Of a DNA stretch of 64,000 nt, positions 8,157-15,225 are shown piece after piece; within the stretch, counting starts at the first letter, position 1, and every line of letters begins with the position of its first letter. The position numbers and the translations under genes are program-made. This DNA is from JANXMY01 sp964251675 (GTDB lineage: Bacteria; Armatimonadota; Armatimonadia; Armatimonadales; Capsulimonadaceae). The stretch spans positions 1-64,000 of the forward strand of contig CAXUKS010000008.1 in the NCBI GenBank assembly GCA_964251675.1. The letters are read 5' to 3'. The notes below the pieces were generated by a model. The model was not told the origin of the DNA. It was given only the letters and a program-made list of their open reading frames with translations, and ran no database searches.

Positions 8157-8318
8157 CTAAGCGGCTCCGGGCCGCAGCGTGTCCATCGTCTCCCCGTCTT
8201 CCAGCGTATAAATATCCTCACGCGGGTCAGCGAGTTCCTTGTGCCAAGCGCAAGCGAGGAAGCGCGTCCAGTCAAGGTCCTCATCGCTGAGGTCAACCGT
8301 CTGTTTATCTGCTAACAT
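8157..8318 (-). CDS. Small hypothetical protein, 53 aa
   Basis: Starting at the ATG at 8316-8318 (preceded by GGAAGGTGGAA, a good ribosome site) the protein is 53 residues and acidic, with a predicted helix around LSDEDLDWTRFLACAWHKEL. The start lies inside the last codons of the HExxH gene, a 14-bp overlap that implies translational coupling. The longer open frame to 8399 is read over the upstream gene and is not supported. Not recognised; a partner peptide of the upstream protein is possible. Confidence 0.5.
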   Translation of the reverse strand: MLADKQTVDLSDEDLDWTRFLACAWHKELADPREDIYTLEDGETMDTLRPGAA

Positions 8319-8928
8319 TTCCACCTTCCAGCACTCCAAACGCTTCTTGATAGCGTTCCCAAATTTGCGCCTCGTGACGCAGCGCGTAGTCTTCGGCATA
8401 GGTCTCGCCCCGGCTGGCTCGGACTTTGGATTTTGTCGTCATCCGGTCATGGTGATGGCCGAGTTCATGCAGCAAAATATGAAGCAGTTGATAGGCCCGC
8501 GCCTGTGCCTCGGTAAACTCACACATCATGCCGTTTAGGATGGCGTGGCTGGCAACCCCCAAACGCTCAAATAGCGGCTTGTGGTCTTCGTAATGGCTGA
8601 CGGCATAATCCATCCACAGGCCCGCCTCCCACGCGCAGATATGGACAACGCCGGGCTGATGCCAGCCGTCAGTCGTATAATGCCCCGGAGCCAGCACGAT
8701 GGCATTCAGCCCGCGTGACAGCTCGGCCCAGTTGGGCAGCAGGCCGATAAATGTTTCAATATCGCGTCGCAGCAAAAGATGCCGGTAGCCTTTGCCGGGC
8801 CGCTGCCGGTCGATGACCAGCGCAGGCGGCGGCGTATCGTAGTAACTTGCCGTTAGCTCCGGGTTGTTTTTCTTCTGCACCCGCCCGCTGCTGACCTGGG
8901 GCGTCGATTTTCGGTTCATGTGTGGCAT
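8305..8928 (-). CDS. HExxH-motif putative zinc protein
   Basis: About 207-residue soluble protein with the zinc-protease signature LLHILLHELGHHHDRM near residue 155 (HELGH, with a further HHD). No signal peptide is seen, so a cytosolic role is likely. I recognise no named family beyond the HExxH motif. The region before the motif (VVHICAWEAGLWMDYAVSHY) is conserved-looking and rich in aromatic residues. The first Met codons at 8955 and 8934 fall in a repeat unit, so 8928 (MPHMNRK) or 8919 (MNRK) is likelier; no clear Shine-Dalgarno decides. It overlaps the 53-residue gene downstream. Confidence 0.65.
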   Translation of the reverse strand: MPHMNRKSTPQVSSGRVQKKNNPELTASYYDTPPPALVIDRQRPGKGYRHLLLRRDIETFIGLLPNWAELSRGLNAIVLAPGHYTTDGWHQPGVVHICAWEAGLWMDYAVSHYEDHKPLFERLGVASHAILNGMMCEFTEAQARAYQLLHILLHELGHHHDRMTTKSKVRASRGETYAEDYALRHEAQIWERYQEAFGVLEGGNVSR

Positions 8929-8937
8929 GGCAGTTGT

Positions 8938-9152
8938 TTCGCGGGCAAAAGCCACGGGTTAAAACCCGAGGCTGGAAAGTGCCCGCCGTCCAGGGGACGT
9001 TAAGAATAGGACACGGACAGCTTTCTGGTCTTTATCTTGTGTCCCCTGGACACTGGGCTTTTGTCAGCCTCGGGTTTCAACCCGTGGCTTTTTCTGATGC
9101 CCGCGAAGGCAGGGAATTGCTCTTCAAAGCACGGGGGTTCAGCCCCGTGTTC
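8938..9152. repeat. Nested inverted repeats (REPIN-like)
   Basis: Outer arms at 8940-8973 and 9065-9104 (GCCACGGGTT-AAAACCCGAG and its near inverse) enclose inner arms GTCCAGGGGAC at 8988-8998 and GTCCCCTGGAC at 9041-9051. A further small palindrome, CACGGGGGTTCAGCCCCGTG, sits at 9130-9149. The unit fills the gap between two minus-strand genes. Confidence 0.6.
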
Positions 9153-9783
9153 CCTTCTCCTGACTGTCCTTCTGCGCCAATGCCTCCAACACCCACCGCG
9201 CCCGCCGCCGGATGCCCGCGTCGCCGGAAGTCAGCCGCGCCGTGAGCTGCTCCCGCAGAGCGGGCGCGTCCACCTTGCGGGCGAGGCGGCAGAAGGCACG
9301 AAACTCCCGGTCATTGCGGGCGTCCACCATGTTAAGTACAACCTGCTGCAAGCGTTGTGATTGCGGGGGCGTCAGAGGCAGGCGCTTGATGTCACGGATT
9401 AATTTGGCCTTGACGTAGCCAGTGCGATAAAAAAACGGATCGGCTTCCAAAAATGCCAGGGCGTTTTCCAATCCGGCGGCATCGTCCGCGTGTAGCCGCA
9501 CGTCATCGGGCACGAAGCCAGGCGGATAAGCTGCCTTCATGGCTTCCCAGAAACGGGCAGCGGTGAGTTTGTGAAGCTCCCAAGCCTGCGGGTCCTGCGG
9601 CGGACGGAACCGAAGCTCGCTGGCTGTGCTGTTGAGCCGGTATGCTTCCTGGACCTGCTGGGCGCGGGCTGCATAGTCAAATGGGCCTTCGATTACAAGC
9701 GGCTTCCTGAGAGCATCTTGAACGGCCTTCAGGTCATGCCGTGCGTCGCTCCGCTGTTCGGACTTTGCGCGGCGGGTTTTCAC
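9139..9783 (-). CDS. Hypothetical protein with C-terminal HEAT-like helices
   Basis: 214-residue basic, helical, cytosolic protein. The last 45 residues (LREQLTARLTSGDAGIRRRARWVLEAL) read like a HEAT-type helical pair. The middle part (AARFWEAMKAAYPPGFVPDDV) is seen in small DUF proteins that I cannot name. The start is a GTG at 9781-9783 overlapping the stop of the GNAT gene (GTGA), so it is the last gene of a coupled three-gene unit. Its function is unknown. Confidence 0.6.
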   Translation of the reverse strand: MKTRRAKSEQRSDARHDLKAVQDALRKPLVIEGPFDYAARAQQVQEAYRLNSTASELRFRPPQDPQAWELHKLTAARFWEAMKAAYPPGFVPDDVRLHADDAAGLENALAFLEADPFFYRTGYVKAKLIRDIKRLPLTPPQSQRLQQVVLNMVDARNDREFRAFCRLARKVDAPALREQLTARLTSGDAGIRRRARWVLEALAQKDSQEKGTRG

Positions 9784-10772
9784 GAACCTGTCCCAAGCAC
9801 TTTGTTATACATCACAATCGCGGGTTCTGGGGTGAAGCCGAACTTTTTGTTGATGGCGAGCATGGGGCCGTTGTCCTCGTGGTTTTCGGTGGTCACGACG
9901 GTGACACCGGCGGCTTTGGCTTTCTCATACGCCCGCACTTTCAGGGCGGTGGCGAGGCCGTGGCCCCGGTGGCCGCTGAGAACGCCCGTCAGCCACTGCA
10001 TCCCAATGTGTGGGGTTTCCAGCTTGGGAACAATATGGCACTCGCCAACCCACTCGCCGTCTTTGGCGGCCAGCAGCACCAAGTCAGGGTTCCATTCGGG
10101 GCGCTCCACCACGAACTTGACCCAGTCCTCATACGGCTCAAAGGTGAACGGCTGTTCGTCGCGCCGGGGGATGTCGTAGATCAGCGGCTTTTCCAGGTCA
10201 TAGTAGCGCCGCCAGTTGTCCTCGGTGTCGCCCGCCTCGGCCAGCGTGAAAAACTCGGCTCCGTAAGCGTCGGCCTGTGCCAGCGACGACGTATAGGGCG
10301 CGGCGTCCCACCGGGTCAAGTCCAAATAAGACGGCGTCTCGCGCTCCTGCTCGGCGAAGCCGCGCTTGGTCAGAAAGCCAATCGCCGGCTCGCCGGGCGT
10401 CCGCTCCTGAAAGCCCCCCACTAACCGTTTTGCGCCGCGCTCCTGCGCGAAGGCCAATGCCAGGTCGTACAGCATCGCGCCGATGCCCTGCCGCCGGTAT
10501 TCGTGGCCGACGGACAGGTTCATCTCGCACACGTCTTCCATCTTGAAGCCGGTCGTGTTCAGGTCCGTGACTTCCAGAAAGGCAATCGCAGCGTCCGTGT
10601 CGGGGTGGGGGACGACGAGCCGCAAAAAGACTTCGGTGGGCTTGCGCCGAGCATCATTTCGCGCCCAGGCGTCGGCGTTCATGTGCCGGTGTGCGGGCCG
10701 GTCCCGGTTGGCGAACGCCACAAGGGCAGCGCGGTCTTCTTCGCGGAACGAGCGTGGGGTATAGGCAGTCAT
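9780..10772 (-). CDS. Tandem-domain GNAT N-acetyltransferase
   Basis: 330-residue protein made of two GNAT folds, as in mycothiol synthase-like enzymes. The N-terminal domain has the acetyl-CoA loop YRRQGIGAMLYDLAL near residue 95; the C-terminal domain has the matching HRGHGLATALKVRAYEKA near 275 followed by TTENHEDNGPMLAINKKFGF. Acyl-CoA-dependent modification of a small amine is likely; the substrate is unknown. The ATG overlaps the stop of its paralogue upstream (ATGA), and its own stop overlaps the next gene. The two GNAT genes look like an old tandem duplication. Confidence 0.85.
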   Translation of the reverse strand: MTAYTPRSFREEDRAALVAFANRDRPAHRHMNADAWARNDARRKPTEVFLRLVVPHPDTDAAIAFLEVTDLNTTGFKMEDVCEMNLSVGHEYRRQGIGAMLYDLALAFAQERGAKRLVGGFQERTPGEPAIGFLTKRGFAEQERETPSYLDLTRWDAAPYTSSLAQADAYGAEFFTLAEAGDTEDNWRRYYDLEKPLIYDIPRRDEQPFTFEPYEDWVKFVVERPEWNPDLVLLAAKDGEWVGECHIVPKLETPHIGMQWLTGVLSGHRGHGLATALKVRAYEKAKAAGVTVVTTENHEDNGPMLAINKKFGFTPEPAIVMYNKVLGTGS

Positions 10773-11737
10773 TGTTTGGCCTCCATCTCCTTGCCATAGC
10801 GAATGCCGGGGGCATCAGGCACAAAGCCCAGCTTCTGGTTGATCGCCCGCATCGGCGCGTTGTCTTCATGGTTCTCAGTCAGAACCAGCGGGCAATGGCG
10901 GGCCAGCGCGGCGTCCAGCGTCCGCAGTTTCAGAGCATAGGCCAGCCCCCGGCCCCGGTAAGCGGGCAGAACGCCGGTCAGGAACGTCCAGCCAATCCCC
11001 GTCCCCTGCTGAAAGCCGATCTGCGACAGCCCCACCCATTCGCCCGCCCCGGTTTCGGCCAGCAGCAGGGCGTTCGAGTCCCACGCCGGGCGCGTGAAGT
11101 CCTTCTCAAACTCCGCAAACGGCACGTCTTCCGGGCGGATGCCGTGGGTCGGCACGTCCCGGTCCAGCACGCACATCAGCGCGTGCAGCTTGCGCCGGTG
11201 GGCGGGCGTGTCGCCCGCCTCCGCCCAGGACAGGAGCCGCAGCCCATCCAGCACCGGCGGCGTGAACGCGGTGGGGTCATAGGTCGTCAGGTCCAGCATC
11301 ACCGGCACGTCCCGGTCGATTTCGGCAAAGCCGCGTGCCGCCAGAAACTGCGCGGCAGGCTCGTCCGGCGTGAAAAGCTGCACATAGCTTTCCAGATGGG
11401 TCCGCCCGCGCTCCCGCGCCCATGCCTCCATTCGGTCGTACAGCGCCCCGCCGACCGTCGCCCACTCCGGGTCGTCCCCAATCGCCAGCCCGAATGAGCA
11501 CGTTCCGGCCTTGCGGTGCGCGGCTGTCTCGCGGTCCACGGCGTTCAGATAGGCCGTCGCCGGGTCGCCGACGCACAGCCGCAGGCTGACTTCCCCGGCG
11601 GGCTTGAGGGCATCGCTTTCTTCCCATTCGGTCACCGTGTCGCGGTGGTGTGGGGGGCGGCGGGCATTGCGGAAGGCCACAATCGCCGCCCGGTCTGCGG
11701 GCTGAAACGGGCGGATTTGGATGGTGGTATCGGTCAT
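10769..11737 (-). CDS. Tandem-domain GNAT N-acetyltransferase, paralogue
   Basis: 322-residue paralogue of the next gene with two GNAT folds. The C-terminal domain keeps the acetyl-CoA loop (YRGRGLAYALKLRTLDAAL) and the LTENHEDNAPMRAINQKLGF tail. In the N-terminal domain the loop is eroded (WATVGGALYDRMEAW), so only the C-terminal half may bind acetyl-CoA well. The start at 11737 is supported by AGGAGA; the longer frame to 11950 runs through a repeat pair and is rejected. First gene of the three-gene coupled unit. Confidence 0.85.
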   Translation of the reverse strand: MTDTTIQIRPFQPADRAAIVAFRNARRPPHHRDTVTEWEESDALKPAGEVSLRLCVGDPATAYLNAVDRETAAHRKAGTCSFGLAIGDDPEWATVGGALYDRMEAWARERGRTHLESYVQLFTPDEPAAQFLAARGFAEIDRDVPVMLDLTTYDPTAFTPPVLDGLRLLSWAEAGDTPAHRRKLHALMCVLDRDVPTHGIRPEDVPFAEFEKDFTRPAWDSNALLLAETGAGEWVGLSQIGFQQGTGIGWTFLTGVLPAYRGRGLAYALKLRTLDAALARHCPLVLTENHEDNAPMRAINQKLGFVPDAPGIRYGKEMEAKQ

Positions 11738-11750
11738 GGGCTGTCTCCTG

Positions 11751-11862
11751 AATGGCCCCCCCGCCCCAATTCTGGGGAGCCGGATAAAGAACCGGAGGGC
11801 GCGATAAATTTCGCCCCTACTTCCTAACCTCTGGTTCCCCCAGAATTGGGGGCTAGGGGGCC
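11751..11862. repeat. Paired inverted palindromes, family A
   Basis: Left arm near 11751-11785 (CCCCCCCGCCCCAATTCTGGGG then AGCCGG) and right arm at 11830-11862 (GGTTCCCCCAGAATTGGGGG then CTAGGGGGCC) form an inverted pair around about 45 bp. The inner sequence includes TTTCGCCCCTAC, also hinted at near position 35-40 of the window. Confidence 0.65.
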
Positions 11863-11900
11863 TCTTCTCTATCGCCTCACACGCCTCATTTGAGAAAGGC

Positions 11901-13145
11901 TCACGCCGCCCGTAAAGACTTGTGCAGCGTCGCCAGAACGCACAGGACAAGCTGCGGCAGGGTCGTCACCAGCACCGTCTCCACCGGGCCGATGCGCTGG
12001 ATCAAGAGGCCCGTCAGCGCCAGCCCCAGCGGGCCGCTGCCGAAGGCAATCAGCCGGAACACGCTGTTGACCCGCCCCTGCAAGCCGTCCGGGATTTCGC
12101 CCAGCCGGTACGCATACTGAACGCCCAGATAGATGGGCACGACAATAAACGACAGCGCATTGGCGACACCGAGCAGTATCAAAGAAGGAGCCAGCGCATA
12201 CAGCAGCCACGTCACCGCCCACACCCAGGCCGCGCCAATCAGCAGCGGGCCGAAGCGCAGGCGCTTCTGCAAAATGGGCACGAGCGCCGAGCCGATCAAG
12301 CTGCCGACCCCGCCGGTCGCCAGCAGCAGGCCAATCGCCGGCGGCCCCGCGCCGAACCGCTGGGCCAGCACAATCAACAGCAGCGACCAGCCCGCGCAGG
12401 ACGCCATCAGAACGCCCGTCAAGATCGCCACAAACCGGATGACCGGATGGTCCCGCAGCCAGCGCAGCCCTTCGCCGATTTCGCGTCCCAGATGCGGCTT
12501 CTCCGTGCTTGGCAGGGGCCGGACATCAGTTTTCAGACTCAGCAGCGCGACCACCGATAGGGCGTAGGAGACGGCATCGACCAGAAACGGCACGCCGCGC
12601 CCCAGCCCGTACAGAATGCCGCCCAGACTCGGTCCAATCAGCCCGGAGACGCCGTAGACCGCCTCGTTGCGGGCCACCGCATCGGGAAGCTGTTCTTTGG
12701 AGACCACCCGTACCAGGCAGTTGGACTCAGCCTGATTGAAGAACACAAACAGTGTGCCCTCAATCAAAGTCACCCAGTACAATTGGGCGAGATGCAAATG
12801 CCCCAAAGCCAGCGCCAGCGGCACACTGCCCAGCGCGATGGCCCGGCCCGTATCGCACAGCAGCATCACCCGGCGCGGGTCCCAGCGGTCCACCAGCGCC
12901 CCGGCGGGCAGACACAGCAGAGCATACGGCAGCCCGCGCAGGGCCGCCAAAAGCCCCGCCTTCGCCGCCGAATGCGTCAACGCCAGAATCAGCAGCGGCA
13001 GCGCCAGCCCCGACACCTGCGAGCCGACCGACGACACCACCTGCCCACCCCACAGCCTCCAGAAGTCCCCGTTGCGACGGAGCGGCGGAAACTGCGGTGT
13101 TTCCTTGATAAGTTCGCCCGCAGGCGTTTCCAGACAAATAGACAT
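11901..13145 (-). CDS. MFS transporter (EntS-like exporter)
   Basis: 414-residue inner-membrane major facilitator with about 12 transmembrane helices. The N-terminus FWRLWGGQVVSSVGSQVSGLALPLLIL and the loop ALVDRWDPRRVMLLCD (motif A type, D-R-x-x-R-R) are typical of the MFS_3 / enterobactin-exporter-like drug and siderophore efflux branch. The substrate is unknown. It is transcribed towards the GNAT genes, with a repeat pair between them. The C-terminus is short and cytosolic. Confidence 0.88.
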   Translation of the reverse strand: MSICLETPAGELIKETPQFPPLRRNGDFWRLWGGQVVSSVGSQVSGLALPLLILALTHSAAKAGLLAALRGLPYALLCLPAGALVDRWDPRRVMLLCDTGRAIALGSVPLALALGHLHLAQLYWVTLIEGTLFVFFNQAESNCLVRVVSKEQLPDAVARNEAVYGVSGLIGPSLGGILYGLGRGVPFLVDAVSYALSVVALLSLKTDVRPLPSTEKPHLGREIGEGLRWLRDHPVIRFVAILTGVLMASCAGWSLLLIVLAQRFGAGPPAIGLLLATGGVGSLIGSALVPILQKRLRFGPLLIGAAWVWAVTWLLYALAPSLILLGVANALSFIVVPIYLGVQYAYRLGEIPDGLQGRVNSVFRLIAFGSGPLGLALTGLLIQRIGPVETVLVTTLPQLVLCVLATLHKSLRAA

Positions 13146-13183
13146 AAAAGTAATACCGCTCCATTGCGGGTGTTGAGAATTGG

Positions 13184-13813
13184 CTAAGGCGGGATATGTC
13201 CCAGCAGTTCGTCCACCAGTTGATAAACCTCGGTGGAAGCGTTGGCGTCACGACAAGAAGCCGCGCCATGAAAGCTCTCCAATCCCCATTCTGCATTCTT
13301 CAGTGCATCACTGACTTTGTCTGCCAATTTGGCATATAAGTCTGGGTCGCCTTTTTCATAATCACTGCGAAAGTGCTTCTGCCACAGCGTATTCAAATAC
13401 GCCTCCGCCGCACCGCCATCCGCAAAGTCGCGGGTGAGACGCTGAAAATGTGCAATCAGCCAGACTTCAAACGAGGGGTTAGACAAAAACATTCGGATAT
13501 TTTTGGCCCGCGCCAAAGCAAGTGCTTCAGTCAGTTTCGCCTCATGCGCCGCGTGTTCCACATCAAGAACGCACCATGTCTCATCGTATATTTTCTCGCC
13601 GAGCAGCTTGCGATTGCCCTCAGCGATGGCCGCTGTGACGGTTACGACAGCGTTTTGCCCTTTCCCCGGATTTACTTTCACGTTCAGGTGATGCCGGATA
13701 CCGCAGGCTTTGCAGAGGCCGTCCAAATAGTTTGGCTCGGTCTTCTGCCCCTCACACTGGATGAGCAATCCTCGCTTGCGCGGACGCGGGTTTAAGCTGC
13801 GCTGCGGCCTCAT
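13184..13813 (-). CDS. RloB-like TOPRIM-type protein
   Basis: 209-residue RloB family member, the second half of a two-gene defence-type module. The N-terminus carries GLLIQCEGQKTEPNYLDGL (the glutamate-containing first TOPRIM-like strand), the middle CVLDVEHAAHEAKL supplies the acidic pair position, and FLSNPSFEVWLIAHF is the family hallmark. RloB proteins are thought to be nucleases held or triggered by the partner ATPase; the related AriA/AriB (PARIS) pair acts as an anti-phage system. The start overlaps the ATPase stop by 4 bp (ATGA). The gene is less GC-rich than its neighbours. Confidence 0.85.
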   Translation of the reverse strand: MRPQRSLNPRPRKRGLLIQCEGQKTEPNYLDGLCKACGIRHHLNVKVNPGKGQNAVVTVTAAIAEGNRKLLGEKIYDETWCVLDVEHAAHEAKLTEALALARAKNIRMFLSNPSFEVWLIAHFQRLTRDFADGGAAEAYLNTLWQKHFRSDYEKGDPDLYAKLADKVSDALKNAEWGLESFHGAASCRDANASTEVYQLVDELLGHIPP

Positions 13814-15123
13814 GCTCTGGTCCCCGCAATCAGGTCATCAAACGCCCGTCCGAGGTGAGGCGTCCCGCCGTAGCGTCCGGTGAGATAGTTGCGTAGAAAC
13901 GATTCCGTGTTACGAATCGGCGGCTGAATGTCGGCCAGCGAAAAGAACGTGGAAGCGCCGTCGCACTTCTCGGCCAGCCAGATTTGATCCCGCCGGAATA
14001 AATCCTGATCCAGCAAAGACGGGTCATGCGTGGTGAACAGCAGTTGAGCGCCGTTTTTGTTGGCCTCGGGACTCTGAAATATCTCTAATAGCCGCCGCGT
14101 CAGCAACGGGTGCATGCTGGCATCCAGTTCGTCTATAACTACGAACGCGCCTTTGTTAAGTGCGTCTAGGAGCGGGCCTGCCATGGCAAAGAATCGTTGT
14201 GTACCTTGCGACTCGTCTTCCTGAAAGTCAAACTCAACTGCGTTCCCCTTGCTGTCATGCCGCGTTGTTATGACTTGTGGGATAGAACTAGAGGCCGTTA
14301 GCTCTTTCACGGCTTTGTAAAACTTTTGCAGGTCTATCGGCATTCCGGGACGCGCTTCGGGAATACTTACGACAGCATTTTCTACACGGATGTTCTCCAC
14401 ACCAGTATCGGCAGCGGCCAGCAGAGAAGCTAAAGCATACTGCATATCCTCTGAGTTTTGACAAAGGTGTGCGGTTTGTGTCCCCAGCGTATTCATTTCA
14501 CTTGACATATCAAACGTCCAGAGGCATTCGCGCAGATGACGGTAGGCAGGACGCAGCACCTCCACTTTCTCCTTCGATCCTACGGAAAGCGCCAGCATAT
14601 TTTCTAAAGTTCGATCTACAATTTGATTTGTATCAGTTTTCTTGAAGCCGTCAAAGTGCCACTCTTCTTTTCCAGCACCTACAATGAATATACGGTTAAA
14701 CTGAAAAACATGGGCGCTTGTGCCTTCCCGCGTTGCCGATAACCACTCTGCCTCAACGCGCTTTGGAGAGACAGCAAAGCCATAGATGTAAACAATGCCG
14801 TCCGTCACGAAGGTAATCTCAAACCGAGAAGGCTTATTTCTAAGAACAGGGTCAAGGCGGAATGGCTTGGCGGCTTCAATAACATCGCCGTCGTTCATGC
14901 GCGTAGCCGAGTCTTGAATGAATAGCTTCATCACTTCAATGGCTTTTACGAAATTGCTTTTGCCGGAAGCATTCGCGCCGAACAACGCCGCCGATTTCAG
15001 CAGTTTGTAGCCCTTGCAGGGAATGAGATTATCCGGGTGACGCCGCGCTTTCTCGGCCACAAAACTGAGCGTTTGCTCTGCGCCGATAGAGCGATAGTTG
15101 GCGACCTTGAATTGAATAATCAT
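13810..15123 (-). CDS. RloA-like AAA ATPase
   Basis: 437-residue SMC/RecF-like ATPase. Walker A is FGANASGKSNFVKAIEVM near residue 45, Walker B is FVVIDELDASMHPLLTRRL near 340, and the H-loop is TTHDPSLLD. The start MIIQFKVANYRSIG at 15123 matches the family and has GAGAGG upstream. The frame is open to 15198, where a TACAAT box lies only 4 nt before an ATG, so a longer form cannot be excluded. It is co-transcribed with the RloB-like gene by a 4-bp overlap. Together they form a candidate defence or abortive-infection module, by analogy with PARIS. Confidence 0.88.
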   Translation of the reverse strand: MIIQFKVANYRSIGAEQTLSFVAEKARRHPDNLIPCKGYKLLKSAALFGANASGKSNFVKAIEVMKLFIQDSATRMNDGDVIEAAKPFRLDPVLRNKPSRFEITFVTDGIVYIYGFAVSPKRVEAEWLSATREGTSAHVFQFNRIFIVGAGKEEWHFDGFKKTDTNQIVDRTLENMLALSVGSKEKVEVLRPAYRHLRECLWTFDMSSEMNTLGTQTAHLCQNSEDMQYALASLLAAADTGVENIRVENAVVSIPEARPGMPIDLQKFYKAVKELTASSSIPQVITTRHDSKGNAVEFDFQEDESQGTQRFFAMAGPLLDALNKGAFVVIDELDASMHPLLTRRLLEIFQSPEANKNGAQLLFTTHDPSLLDQDLFRRDQIWLAEKCDGASTFFSLADIQPPIRNTESFLRNYLTGRYGGTPHLGRAFDDLIAGTRA

Positions 15124-15195
15124 ATTTTGCCTCTCATGCAGATAATCCGCACAAAACGTATTTTGGTTGCAATATACCATCAAAATATGCTTTGA

Positions 15196-15210
15196 CATAC
15201 AGATTGTATG
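15196..15210. promoter_or_regulatory. Dyad over the rloAB -10 region
   Basis: A perfect inverted repeat CATACA-GAT-TGTATG lies upstream of the RloA-like gene. On the minus strand it overlaps a TACAAT -10-like hexamer (15203-15208), so a repressor bound here would block the promoter. No clear -35 box is seen. Confidence 0.4.
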
Positions 15211-15225
15211 CGTAAAGCTAGGTTG

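Noticed and set aside
8938..9104. Possible riboswitch (CCCGTGGCTTT resembles GEMM)
   Set aside because: The essential GGGACGCAAAGC core is absent; the sequence is a symmetric repeat pair.
11738..11950. N-terminal extension of the upstream GNAT protein
   Set aside because: It runs through the 11751-11862 repeat pair; a good AGGAGA site precedes the ATG at 11737.
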